Positions 1 to 7,245 of a stretch of DNA of 39,073 nucleotides are shown here, one piece after another. Each line of letters opens with the position of its first letter. The first letter of the stretch is position 1. Position numbers and translations under genes: made by a program. Source of the DNA: a virus; IMG/VR virus record IMGVR_UViG_3300008110_000663, positions 1-39,073 of that record, one strand, 5' to 3'. A model generated the notes under the pieces. It was not told the DNA's origin. It did no database searches and was given only the letters and a program-made list of their open reading frames with translations.

Positions 1-302
1 CCAAGCCCACCACCAGAGCCACTCATTAAGCCTGAAAATGACTTCATAGGATTAAGGATTGCACCAATCCCTCCTCCACCGCCTCCGCCTCCACCTCCAC
101 CTGTTGCACCACCGCCACCCCCTCCTCCGCCACTGGGGAGAGTAGTGGAAGAAGAGAGAGCGTTGAAGCGACGAATGGAAGCATTCAATCCATTCATTGC
201 AGTTGAAGCGGCATCAAGGCGACTCTCTAGTTCACGGATGTTTCGTGTAGCAGTACGCACACCAGAAGAGTCAACATTGATTAGGAGTTCAGCGATTGTC
301 AT
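1..302 (-). CDS. Tape-measure protein, N-terminal part (cut by window start)
   Basis: About 100 residues are visible; the frame stays open to base 1. The start is 'MTIAELLINVDSSGVRTATR', a typical tape-measure opening in which a short strand precedes a long helix ('NIRELESRLDAASTAMNGL'). Two Gly-rich runs follow near residues 60-85, separated by Ala-Thr. Its ATG overlaps the stop of the GT frameshift product (ATGA), the conserved G-GT-tape measure order of long-tailed phages. In this family the protein sets tail length and forms the lumen scaffold. Identity rests mainly on position and N-terminal style because most of the protein lies outside the window. Confidence 0.8.
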   Translation of the reverse strand, partial: MTIAELLINVDSSGVRTATRNIRELESRLDAASTAMNGLNASIRRFNALSSSTTLPSGGGGGGGGATGGGGGGGGGGGIGAILNPMKSFSGLMSGSGGGL

Positions 303-855
303 TTCGTACCTGTTAATGCCCTTGCGGTAATCATAGCCAAGTCAACCTCGTGCTTGTCCAGAATGTCAGCGATGAATGCAATTTCACCCATCTGGTCTAA
401 GTCTAGGTCAATTTCACTTGGATGCCTATGAAGGTACTTGACGGAGTAGTACAGAATGTGTTGTGCTACTCCGTGGAGGCGTTTCCCACGTTTTTACGAA
501 GGTGGTCAACACTACCAGTCGGGAAGGCTTCTGAAAACTGGGCGGCAAGGTGAATGAATAGGTCACGGTGGTCACGAGCAAACTGACCAAGTGCCCTCCA
601 CGGTTGAATCATTTGACCCATTTCGTTCTCAGAGATGACGTAACAACGACCCATGACCATTATCTGGTAGAGCATCGCTTCCTTGAACTCTGGAAATGCG
701 GTTGACGCGGCCTTGGTCTCCGCCCCATCTGGGAAAAGGTCTGCCGCTTTAGGCTCTCTAAATGTAAGTTCGCCTTCCGTACCAAATGGTCGAAGGTCGA
801 AAACGAAGTTTGCCTTTGCCTCTGGGCGTGGGACAGACTGAAGTTTACTAAGCAT
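299..855 (-). CDS. Tail assembly chaperone GT (predicted -1 frameshift product)
   Basis: Shares its first 125 residues with the G protein (466-855), then shifts -1 at the heptamer GGGAAAC (481-487) and continues for 60 codons without a stop ('RLHGVAQHILYYSV...MITARALTGTK'). It ends with a TGA overlapping the tape-measure ATG. The predicted product is 185 aa. In lambda-like phages G and GT coat the tape measure and recruit tail-tube subunits; the T extension is made by a minority of ribosomes. The heptamer lies in the correct phase (G GGA AAC), the extension is open for its whole length, and the end couples perfectly to the next gene, so the assignment is strong although no expression data exist. 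Confidence 0.88.
466..855 (-). CDS. Tail assembly chaperone G
   Basis: 129 aa with a good SD (AAGGAG) 7-8 nt before the ATG. It starts 'MLSKLQSVPRPEAKANFVFD' and contains charged helical segments such as 'PWRALGQFARDHRDLFIHL'. The zero-frame product terminates just after the slippery site at 481-487. It lies between a tail-tube-like gene and the tape-measure gene, the diagnostic position of the G chaperone. Sequence alone would not identify this fast-evolving family; position and the frameshift do. Confidence 0.85.
   Translation of the reverse strand: MLSKLQSVPRPEAKANFVFDLRPFGTEGELTFREPKAADLFPDGAETKAASTAFPEFKEAMLYQIMVMGRCYVISENEMGQMIQPWRALGQFARDHRDLFIHLAAQFSEAFPTGSVDHLRKNVGNASTE
481..487 (-). 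promoter_or_regulatory. -1 ribosomal slippery heptamer GGGAAAC
   Basis: On the minus strand the zero frame reads GTG GGA AAC GCC, giving X XXY YYZ = G GGA AAC. Both tRNAs can re-pair after a -1 slip (GGG, AAA). The zero frame stops five codons later (TAG) and the -1 frame stays open to the tape-measure start. I did not identify a convincing downstream pseudoknot by eye. Confidence 0.88.
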
Positions 856-873
856 GACGAATCTCCTTGTTTA

Positions 874-1233
874 TTACCAACTGGAACCATGAGTTCCCAA
901 CTGGATTGTACAAGTCTCAAGTACCGTTCCGTCAAGGTCAAGTGACAAGCCAACAGACTTGATGACCCCCTCATCTTCAATGTACTGAGTCGATGCGTCA
1001 CTCAATGTGATTCGAGCCCTCACCTTCACAGGGAAACGATGAGCGTTCTGAAGAAGATATCCACCCGTGGACACATTGTTATCAACCAGCATTTCGATGT
1101 TGATACTGCCACTACGACGAGTCATCTGTTGCTTGGACGACGTGTCACAAAGAGCCGCCATATCAATACCATTCTGGGCGGCAGTGGCGACCCACATAGT
1201 GAGATAGACATCTCGGGCGATTACTCTAGCCAT
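874..1233 (-). CDS. Tail-tube-like protein, divergent third paralogue
   Basis: 119 aa. Its start 'MARVIARDVYLTM' matches 'MPRLIAKDVVLTV' and 'MPRLISKDVTISV' of the two genes upstream. The centre 'ALCDTSSKQQMTRRSGSINI' aligns with 'ALCDIQQFNRPTRISGTIEL', and the C-terminal 'VIKSVGLSLDLDGTVLE' with the SVS..ETDG region. It is shorter and more divergent than its neighbours. It could be the major tube subunit, a minor tube protein or a distal tube cap; which of the three paralogues dominates cannot be told from sequence. Confidence 0.65.
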   Translation of the reverse strand: MARVIARDVYLTMWVATAAQNGIDMAALCDTSSKQQMTRRSGSINIEMLVDNNVSTGGYLLQNAHRFPVKVRARITLSDASTQYIEDEGVIKSVGLSLDLDGTVLETCTIQLGTHGSSW

Positions 1234-1242
1234 TTAATGCTC

Positions 1243-1773
1243 CTAACCGAGAGCGTCAACAGCAGAAGCGATTGTTGAGTATGGACTTGTACCCGTAGCA
1301 CCGTCAACACCAAGCGTGATTGTGACCTGCTCGCTCACAGTTCCATCAGTCTCAGCACTAGTACTCACAGAAGTGACGATACCTAAGTCGGTCATTCTGG
1401 TTTGACCCAAGTCAACTATGATATTGACGTACCATCCATCTTTTCCGAGGAACAACCCTGCCGCTCCAACCGTGCTGTAGTCAAGGTTGAGGTCTAATTC
1501 AATCGTTCCACTCAAACGAGTCGGGCGATTGAATTGCTGGATGTCACACATCGCACCACTTTCAACCATACCGATTTCAGTCGAACGTGAATATGACTTT
1601 GCCCGACACGCAACCGTGGACGTAATTGCATACTGAGTTGCAGAGCCACCACCAGTTGTCGCACTCGTATTATTGGTGTATGTACTCGGAGCAATATACG
1701 AACCAGCAGTACCTGACTGATTCCCGAGGAACTGGACGCTTATTGTTACGTCTTTACTGATTAACCTTGGCAT
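1243..1773 (-). CDS. Tail-tube-like protein, second paralogue
   Basis: 176 aa, closely related to the upstream gene: both contain 'AKSYSRSTE.GMVESGA.CDI', 'QQFNRPTR.SGTIELD.NL' and 'ETDG..SEQVTITL.VDG'. It differs by an insertion near residues 25-50 rich in Thr, Gly and Ser ('YTNNTSATTGGGSATQYAIT') and a longer C-terminus. Located between tail terminator and chaperones, where the major tail protein is expected. Duplication with an added surface loop suggests two tube subunits or a tube plus decoration variant; this is inference. Confidence 0.65.
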   Translation of the reverse strand: MPRLISKDVTISVQFLGNQSGTAGSYIAPSTYTNNTSATTGGGSATQYAITSTVACRAKSYSRSTEIGMVESGAMCDIQQFNRPTRLSGTIELDLNLDYSTVGAAGLFLGKDGWYVNIIVDLGQTRMTDLGIVTSVSTSAETDGTVSEQVTITLGVDGATGTSPYSTIASAVDALG

Positions 1774-1777
1774 AGCC

Positions 1778-2230
1778 TTATACTCCTACAACAGCACCAG
1801 TCAAGCCAGAGTCGCCATCAACAGCAAGGGTAATGGTGACCTGCTCTGAAATCATTCCGTCAGTTTCGACGGCAATGCTGACGCTTGAGATGATACCGAT
1901 GTCAGTGATGACTGTGTATCCAAGGTTTGCCACTACACGCACAAAGTACCCTTCCCTACCGAGGAAGATACCGTTGGCGGTTGAAGTACTGTAGTTGAGG
2001 TTCATGTCGAGTTCAATCGTGCCACTGATACGGGTTGGGCGGTTGAACTGCTGGATGTCACATAGTGCCCCGCTTTCGACCATTCCAAACTCAGTGCTTC
2101 GAGAATAAGACTTAGCCCGTGTACAAACTGCGGTTCCAGTAGCAAACGACGGAGCCACATATCCGACAGCGGCGGCATTATTTCCGACTGTAACAGTTAG
2201 GACAACGTCCTTAGCAATCAACCTTGGCAT
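1778..2230 (-). CDS. Tail-tube-like protein, first paralogue
   Basis: 150 aa, first of three tandem related genes directly after the tail terminator gene, the usual position of the major tail protein. It is beta-rich with alternating polar and hydrophobic residues and ends in 'VAVDGDSGLTG'-like acidic and glycine turns. Conserved blocks with the next gene are 'AKSYSRSTEFGMVESGALCD' and 'RPTRISGTIELDMNLNYST'. The unusual amplification of this family is described in the findings. Confidence 0.65.
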   Translation of the reverse strand: MPRLIAKDVVLTVTVGNNAAAVGYVAPSFATGTAVCTRAKSYSRSTEFGMVESGALCDIQQFNRPTRISGTIELDMNLNYSTSTANGIFLGREGYFVRVVANLGYTVITDIGIISSVSIAVETDGMISEQVTITLAVDGDSGLTGAVVGV

Positions 2231-2239
2231 AATTTACTC

Positions 2240-2719
2240 CTAGACATCCACACTTATGTAGCATCTATAAGTTGATGCTACGCCATATTCAACTCGTGCG
2301 TCGGCTGTGTTCGTAACGACAACTTCAGCCCCATCACGGAAAAACCAAACCCTATTAGGGTCGGTGTCAGTTTGGTTGTCGAGTAACACGTCAATTCTAT
2401 TCATTATCGCCTGTAGTTTTGAGAGTGCAATCGCCCCATCCTGACGGTGGTAACCCGTAATCCTCATGATTGGGTACGTCATGATTCGGTTTCCACATAA
2501 TGCACGTTCATCAACCCCAGAAGAGACGAGTGACACTACTACCAAAGGAACAACAGGAGCCCTTTGACTGACAGGGTCAACCTGTGGAGCCATCTCCATA
2601 TACACACCTTGTTGATGCCCCGGAACACGTCCGTCACCAGCAAGTAACTCTTGCAACGTCGCATCACCGGTGAGCGTTTCGTACACCCACTGAGACACCT
2701 GAAACCACTCGACAGCCAT
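2240..2719 (-). CDS. Tail terminator-like protein (DUF3168 style)
   Basis: 159 aa. The N-terminal 'VSQWVYETLTGDATLQELL', the middle 'AP.VPLVVVSLVSSGVDERALCGNRIMT', and the C-terminal 'ASTYRCYISVDV' after an Asp/Arg-containing strand fit the lambda gpU/DUF3168 terminator pattern (N-terminal helix, 'L..D..L..LL', then strands ending near 'R....y.i'). Its ATG overlaps the stop of the gp10-like gene (TAATG) and it precedes the tail-tube genes. The protein would cap the tube and join it to the head connector. Confidence 0.7.
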   Translation of the reverse strand: MAVEWFQVSQWVYETLTGDATLQELLAGDGRVPGHQQGVYMEMAPQVDPVSQRAPVVPLVVVSLVSSGVDERALCGNRIMTYPIMRITGYHRQDGAIALSKLQAIMNRIDVLLDNQTDTDPNRVWFFRDGAEVVVTNTADARVEYGVASTYRCYISVDV

Positions 2720-3048
2720 TACTTGAGCCCTCGACTGATAGCGGTCAGGCTTGTCCTCATCACCACCTCAGCATCTGCCGCCGCCTTCCGCATAAAGAAC
2801 CGAGGCTTGTTCGTTGATGAGCCATACTCGACGAACTTGGCGTACTTCTCTTTCGTGTAGACCGTGTACTTGTTGCCACCACTAGGGCTAGGGTTAGTCC
2901 CCATGTGGATTGACTTCTTGAGCCGTCCCGTGAGAACTGGGACATACTTCTTTGCTTTGACGTACGCCTCTGTAGCCACCTTATTCGCAAGGTCGTCAAC
3001 CTTTTCAAGGGCAAGGTAGACAGGGTCGAAGTTCTTCTTTACAAGCAT
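2719..3048 (-). CDS. HK97 gp10-like tail completion protein
   Basis: 109 aa. The chosen ATG overlaps the stop of the beta-helix gene (TAATG); a longer upstream extension in the same frame is only antisense to that gene. Family hallmarks are visible: a helical N-terminus, 'YVPVLTGRLKKSIHMG' (P.dTG.Lr.Si), 'YTKEKYAKFVEYGSS' (...YA.yvE.GT) and 'KPRFFMRKAAADAE' (P.FM.pA). It acts at the head-tail joint. It lies directly before the terminator as in HK97, but is separated from the head-closure gene by nearly 20 kb of fibre, lysis and accessory genes. Confidence 0.85.
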   Translation of the reverse strand: MLVKKNFDPVYLALEKVDDLANKVATEAYVKAKKYVPVLTGRLKKSIHMGTNPSPSGGNKYTVYTKEKYAKFVEYGSSTNKPRFFMRKAAADAEVVMRTSLTAISRGLK

Positions 3049-4928
3049 TACAATGCCCCCACTCGAATGTTCACAGGCCCGTAGATACGGACACCAGATG
3101 GCAATGTGTATCGAACCTTGAGCCGATACATTCCTGACGTGCCCCATATCGCTGGAGGAACAACCTCAACAAAGCCAATCATGTCAGAGAGGATATTGAC
3201 TTGCATACCCGTGTACCCGCCAACACCAAACGTGTACTCGACACCGCTGTAAGCGTTGTGGACGATACCAGTGACAGTGCCACCGGCAACGGTGAGGTCA
3301 GGGTTTGAACCATCGGCGTTGAAGAGGCGGAAGTAGAGAGGCTTCCTATCACCCACCGTCTGGTAGATGATGTTGGGCATATCCACATCTTCATTGAGGT
3401 CGTTGATGACCGCACTTCTGAGTGCTGTGTTCGCATTAGCAAGAACAGAAAGGAGTTTGATTGTGACAACAGCCCCGTTCGTTCCACTCGCTCCTCGAAC
3501 GACCACCGTAACGTCATCAGCACCTGAGGCAACTGCTTCATTAGGGAGGTCAAGTCGGTAGATTCCGGGCATAAAGGCTGAATCAACCTCAGCAAACCCA
3601 CCTGCCGTCCACGGTTGCGTGATTGTTCTATCGACGAGAGGGATACTAACTGATGCGCTACGAGTTCGGTTGTATCGAGCATTGAGTCCCGCCGTAGTCG
3701 CCGTAAGCCCAGTTACACCAAGGTACACCTCGATGGATTGAGACGTTGCTGAGGGCGAGATTGTCATCGTGACATTTCGCTCGCTTGGAGTAAACGTACC
3801 GACGGAAGATATAGACCGATATGTAGTCGTACCTAAGTCCGGTGAGGAGCCTGACCAAGGAAAGCCGTACAAGTCAGTAGTCGGGCTAGATGGAGCAAAG
3901 CCAAATGATGTGTTGCGACTACCGGGAGTAGTACCAAACGGCACTGCGCCGAATCCTTGTAAGAGGGCTTGACCAAGGTCGATTCCATAGTGGTCACTCG
4001 TGATTGTGGAAGGGTCTGAATTTACTCCAGCCAAGTTGCTCCCACAATGAAGGAGGTTATTGCGTTGAGTGACTACAGAAGCCCCAATAGGGCTGTAAAT
4101 CCCAACTGCTGATAGGGCAATAATACAATTTTGAACTATGTGAGGCGTAATTGCATTCCCTCCACCTACCTGTATTGCATTACTATTGCATTGCATAATG
4201 ATGCAGTTTGATATCGTCAGAGAGTTTGATGTTGTTGTACTATTAACATTAGTACTCACATTAATAGGGAACATATTTTGCCAACCGTTTCCTTGAATGC
4301 GATTATTACTGATGACAACACCAGAGTGACCACTCGCACCAGTTTGAGCCTGAAGGTTGACAGCAATCCCGAAAGCGCACCCGAAGATTATATTTGAATC
4401 AATCAGAATACTATTCCCAGTTGTCAGGGAAGTTGTATTAACAAGTATGGAACCTCCAACACCACCGCCTAAATAGTGGCTAAAGATGACATTCTTACGA
4501 ATAGTAATATTAGTCCCAGATTGCCCTGAAGGCGCAAAATTAATAGCGAACCCGCCACCAACGGCATTGTGTTCGATAAAGAGATTCTCAACCGTGATGT
4601 AACTCTTGTTATTTAGGTTTATGCGATTTGTGGTTTGCGCCCCAACTGTGATGTCTGAAGTTGCATTTGTCAGGCGCACTTGACCAGCCGTAAGCGACGG
4701 GAACTGAGTCGCCGTTGGATTCCCAGAGATAATCAGGCGGTTAGTACTCGTAGGAGTAATCGTGACAGTCGGACTCTCTCGATACACACCCGGGGCAATA
4801 TAAAGGTAGTTGTCACCAGCACCCAGAGTCATGTTAGCAAGGGCATATGTGAGCGTAGCCCATGCAAGACTCGGGCTAGTACCAGCATTCGAGTTACTCC
4901 CGTCTTGGCGAACGTAATAGTTTGGCAT
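3048..4928 (-). CDS. Beta-helix virion spike protein A
   Basis: 626 aa. The N-terminal 'YYVRQDGSNSNAGTS' and 'GDNYLYIAPGVYRE' open a right-handed beta-helix (pectin-lyase-like) stretch to about residue 350, with Asn- and Ile-rich rungs such as 'NSLTISNCIIMQCNSNAIQV'. A strand module around residues 380-500 contains 'GGFAEVDSAFMPGIYRLDLP', and a C-terminal module around 515-626 ends 'YGPVNIRVGAL'. It is a paralogue of 7709-9556 in its helix part and shares its last module with the remnant at 5159. Likely a receptor-binding or polysaccharide-degrading spike; no catalytic residues can be assigned by eye. Confidence 0.75.
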   Translation of the reverse strand: MPNYYVRQDGSNSNAGTSPSLAWATLTYALANMTLGAGDNYLYIAPGVYRESPTVTITPTSTNRLIISGNPTATQFPSLTAGQVRLTNATSDITVGAQTTNRINLNNKSYITVENLFIEHNAVGGGFAINFAPSGQSGTNITIRKNVIFSHYLGGGVGGSILVNTTSLTTGNSILIDSNIIFGCAFGIAVNLQAQTGASGHSGVVISNNRIQGNGWQNMFPINVSTNVNSTTTSNSLTISNCIIMQCNSNAIQVGGGNAITPHIVQNCIIALSAVGIYSPIGASVVTQRNNLLHCGSNLAGVNSDPSTITSDHYGIDLGQALLQGFGAVPFGTTPGSRNTSFGFAPSSPTTDLYGFPWSGSSPDLGTTTYRSISSVGTFTPSERNVTMTISPSATSQSIEVYLGVTGLTATTAGLNARYNRTRSASVSIPLVDRTITQPWTAGGFAEVDSAFMPGIYRLDLPNEAVASGADDVTVVVRGASGTNGAVVTIKLLSVLANANTALRSAVINDLNEDVDMPNIIYQTVGDRKPLYFRLFNADGSNPDLTVAGGTVTGIVHNAYSGVEYTFGVGGYTGMQVNILSDMIGFVEVVPPAIWGTSGMYRLKVRYTLPSGVRIYGPVNIRVGAL

Positions 4929-5155
4929 TACTCAGCATCCCCAGCCATGATTTGTTGTGCCATCGTGATTGCAAAACTGTAAACAGTGTTCATCTGGAAG
5001 AACTCGTCTTGCCTAACCCACCACTCATTCAGGCTTGTCCCATCAACACCGAATGTTGCAACGACGACATTGTCGTTAGTCAGAATGTCACCGTAAACCC
5101 GCCAGTCTGTAGATGGAGGTGCTTCTTTTTCGATTCTAAAGTTCAGTAAGTTCAT
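4928..5155 (-). CDS. Small hypothetical protein of the spike cassette
   Basis: 75 aa beginning 'MNLLNFRIEKEAPPSTDWRV', with SD GGAG about 8 nt before the ATG. It ends with TAATG overlap onto the beta-helix gene and starts 3 nt after the remnant gene, so it is translationally coupled in a structural operon. It contains 'VVVATFGVDGTSLNEWWV' and 'TVYSFAITMAQQIM', resembling short beta-rich virion or spike-associated proteins. No family recognised. Confidence 0.6.
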   Translation of the reverse strand: MNLLNFRIEKEAPPSTDWRVYGDILTNDNVVVATFGVDGTSLNEWWVRQDEFFQMNTVYSFAITMAQQIMAGDAE

Positions 5156-5158
5156 TCG

Positions 5159-5527
5159 TTACACTCCAGCCTTTACTATTGCCGCACCATACCGCCTATT
5201 GACCGCCCCAAGCGTGTACCCAATGCTCAGTTTGTATGTCGTCACTTCACCCCAAGAAGGACTAGGGACAACCTGAATAAGCCCAACCAAGTCAGGTAGT
5301 ACAGTGACAGCCCAATCCGTCTCAACGTCGTCAACAAGACACGTAAGCGTTCCACCCTCAGCATATAGGTCAGGATTCGTATCATCATCATTGTTACACT
5401 TCCCTATGAGGCAATTGTACGAGGCATCATGTGACCGTGCATTACAAGTCGTTGTTTTAGAGTACTTGCAATCAGTTGCACTTTCCAAAATGGGCGAGGA
5501 ATGGAGGGTTTCAATGACGGAACCCAA
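5159..5527 (-). pseudogene. 5'-truncated virion protein (C-terminal module only)
   Basis: The last ~78 residues ('NPDLYAEGGTLTCLVDDVE' to 'RRYGAAIVKAGV') align with the C-terminal module of the 3048-4928 protein ('NPDLTVAGGTVTGIVHNAY' to 'YGPVNIRVGAL'). Upstream of about base 5395 the frame stays open to 5527, but it reads low-quality Cys/Asn/Ser-rich sequence antisense to a plus-strand nuclease gene. The expected N-terminal part of the module and everything before it are absent. I interpret it as a gene beheaded by recombination that brought in the nuclease, or as an assembly junction. No SD was found for any internal start. Confidence 0.6.
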
Positions 5528-5906
5528 CGCTTTTTTGGATTACATTTGGTGGAAGGACGGCAACGCCATCCACTACGCCGAGTTGAAGAGACGGAACAAC
5601 GCTCACAACACCTACCCAGACTACATGATTAGCCTGTCCAAGTTGAAGAAGATTCAAGCCGAGTGTAGGCGTGGATTCCTGTTCGTCCTATTCAGCGACG
5701 GGTTGTTCTATAAGACGATAGACCGTGGCGAAGAGTTCAACGTCAAGCACGGTGGGCGGACGAAGGCTGTCCGGGATAAGTGGGATGCGAATGGGGAAGA
5801 CTGTGCCTACATCCCTCACCAGCAACTCAGACTTGCCGCTGGCTGGAGTGAGTGGTGGCAACTCCGTGCAAGGAACGCCCTACACGGAATCACCGATACC
5901 GATTAG
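5406..5906 (+). CDS. PD-(D/E)XK-type nuclease
   Basis: 166 aa. Candidate active site: Glu6 in the first helix ('QLYEASCDRALQ'), Asp45 in 'AFLDYIWW', and Glu59-Leu-Lys61 in 'YAELKRR', each in the order and spacing of PD-(D/E)XK endonucleases. 'TYPDYMISLSKLKKIQ' follows as in small phage nucleases of this fold. It is the only plus-strand gene here among minus-strand tail genes and overlaps the next gene by 4 nt tail to tail. No SD precedes the ATG at 5406 and a more upstream start would run into the remnant, so the start or even the 5' end may be altered by the junction near 5395. Confidence 0.7.
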   Translation: MRQLYEASCDRALQVVVLEYLQSVALSKMGEEWRVSMTEPNAFLDYIWWKDGNAIHYAELKRRNNAHNTYPDYMISLSKLKKIQAECRRGFLFVLFSDGLFYKTIDRGEEFNVKHGGRTKAVRDKWDANGEDCAYIPHQQLRLAAGWSEWWQLRARNALHGITDTD

Positions 5907-6580
5907 GCTCCCATGAGAGCCAGTTGAACACGCTCGTGAATCATATGAGCGATTTGCTTCAGTGACGCTTGGAAGTCCTTGTCAGCCGTAACCTGAACAA
6001 TCGTAGGTTTCTTCTGACCCCACTCAGCGACCGTGATTGACTTCTGACTGAATTGCCACATCACCGACAATGCCTCGTCAGTGTCATTAGGTAAGTTGTG
6101 ATGGTAGATGAGGTTCATCTCACTCAGTCCACAGACAAGCATCTGGTACTGAATTTGTGTCATCACGTAGTCGCAAGGCTTTCCGGATTGAGCGAATTTC
6201 GTAGAGTAAGACTTTCCGCACTTTACTTCAAGCCCGTGCCACCGTCCGTCAACCTCGACTAGCCCATCAAGCGATACACGCATGAACGGAAGTTCAACAG
6301 ATTCAACACACACGGGCTCGAATGCCATACCAAGAGTCTTGCTCGCATAGTTACGGGCATAAGGCTCAAGGATAGTCCCGACCTCCATAGCCATCTTCAC
6401 AGCGTGTGGAGGATTCCAAGGTGGTGTCAGTCCAAGTTTGTCATTAACGATGTCATCGAAGTTGTGCTTTGTTACCGCCGAAGCAACCTCAGTCGCTGTC
6501 ACACCGTGCTTACGCCAGTCAAGCCACTCCTGCGTCCCCTGTTCCAGTTCCACTGTTCGAAACACTTGCCTTTGGGTCAT
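5903..6580 (-). CDS. YqaJ/lambda-exonuclease family recombination nuclease
   Basis: 225 aa. Family signatures: 'GTQEWLDWRKHGVTATEV' (residues 15-32), Glu72 in 'GTILEP', Asp105 in 'RVSLDGLVEV', Glu118-Val-Lys120 in 'GLEVKCGK', and 'TQIQYQMLVCG' (141-151) as in lambda Exo Q/Y motif. It degrades one strand from DNA ends for annealing-type recombination. No single-strand annealing partner was recognised in the window. The ATG has GGAAAG about 9 nt upstream; the gene overlaps the preceding reading frame by 62 nt, more than usual, so one of the two may have slid during module exchange. Confidence 0.85.
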   Translation of the reverse strand: MTQRQVFRTVELEQGTQEWLDWRKHGVTATEVASAVTKHNFDDIVNDKLGLTPPWNPPHAVKMAMEVGTILEPYARNYASKTLGMAFEPVCVESVELPFMRVSLDGLVEVDGRWHGLEVKCGKSYSTKFAQSGKPCDYVMTQIQYQMLVCGLSEMNLIYHHNLPNDTDEALSVMWQFSQKSITVAEWGQKKPTIVQVTADKDFQASLKQIAHMIHERVQLALMGA

Positions 6581-6851
6581 ATGTTGTCTTTCCGCAATTC
6601 TTGCAACCAGTATCAGCCACTGGTACGTTTACAGGTTCTGGTGCTACAGGAGGCTGTACGGGCGTTGTAGAGGCTCCAGAGACTATCTCATCGATAACCG
6701 CTTGCCCCTCAGCCTCAGTTGGATAAAAGCCATCAAAGACCTTCTCCAAGTCAGTCCCGTCATTCACCATGACGCTCATGTACCAAGAGTTGTTGTTCAT
6801 GTCTACTAGTCGTGTCGAATTGACCGTATACGGGAAATTAATAAGTGCCAT
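6519..6851 (-). CDS. Small accessory protein with CxxC motif
   Basis: 110 aa starting 'MALINFPYTVNSTRLVDMNN'; the ATG follows a GGAGG SD within the shared leader motif. Residues 20-60 look globular ('WYMSVMVNDGTDLEKVFDGF', 'EAEGQAVIDEIVSG'), followed by a Pro/Val/Thr linker and a single 'CKNCGK' near the end, then a Gly/Ser/Thr tail that is antisense-free but overlaps the exonuclease start by 62 nt. The lone CxxC could bind zinc as a dimer. Function unknown. Confidence 0.6.
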   Translation of the reverse strand: MALINFPYTVNSTRLVDMNNNSWYMSVMVNDGTDLEKVFDGFYPTEAEGQAVIDEIVSGASTTPVQPPVAPEPVNVPVADTGCKNCGKTTYDPKASVSNSGTGTGDAGVA

Positions 6852-6857
6852 AACACA

Positions 6858-6872
6858 CCTCCGACTTGATTG
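6858..6872 (-). promoter_or_regulatory. Shared leader motif K (no clear promoter)
   Basis: The minus strand reads CAATCAAGTCGGAGG immediately before the ATG at 6851. It matches the accessory leader (ATCAAGTTCGGAGG) except for one missing T. I could not place a convincing -35/-10 pair at the usual distance upstream. Confidence 0.65.
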
Positions 6873-6963
6873 TAGCCCTGACAGACTATCCGAACACACA
6901 TTACTATCGCCATGACTTTCAATAGTATTACAAAAATATTTTTACAACATAGTCTAAAAACAC

Positions 6964-7013
6964 TTGACAACGCTATTTACGTGTAGTATATTCTTTACAT
7001 CAAGTTCGGAGGA
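6964..7013 (+). promoter_or_regulatory. Accessory promoter-leader A
   Basis: -35 TTGACA (6964-6969), 17-nt spacer, -10 TATATT (6987-6992), then ACATCAAGTTC and SD GGAGGA (7008-7013), ATG at 7021. Best example of the dispersed promoter-leader element. Confidence 0.9.
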
Positions 7014-7020
7014 AACAAAA

Positions 7021-7245
7021 ATGACCACAGAAATCAAGACAATCATCCACAAGTTGGACGCAACCGCAATGAAGGCAATCGCCCTCAACACCCTTTTCGG
7101 TGACTACGACCTCGATACCGTAGTCCGCACGGTAGAAACCCTCACCGAGTGGAACAACACTCGTGAAAACGACGAGATTGGCAAGTTCATCGAAGAACTC
7201 AACAATCGTGCATGGGGAATGTTTGAGAAGGAGGTGACCAAGTGA
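7021..7245 (+). CDS. Small acidic accessory protein, EW-motif family
   Basis: 74 aa, predicted all-helical. 'DYDLDTVVRTVETLTEWNN' resembles 'DTDLDTIASVLDEAIEWNK' in the gene at 16388, and more loosely the gene at 16644, so a small paralogous family sits behind the same promoter type. ATG chosen because the SD of leader A lies 7 nt upstream; a longer frame would run into the promoter. Its stop overlaps a GTG of the next frame. Function unknown; small acidic early-type proteins of phages often target host enzymes, but nothing here shows a target. Confidence 0.8.
   Translation: MTTEIKTIIHKLDATAMKAIALNTLFGDYDLDTVVRTVETLTEWNNTRENDEIGKFIEELNNRAWGMFEKEVTK

Noticed and set aside
660-1001. Minus-strand frame of 113 codons
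   Set aside because: Out of frame with both the G chaperone and tail-tube paralogue it overlaps; composition rich in Ser, Arg and Gln, without SD.
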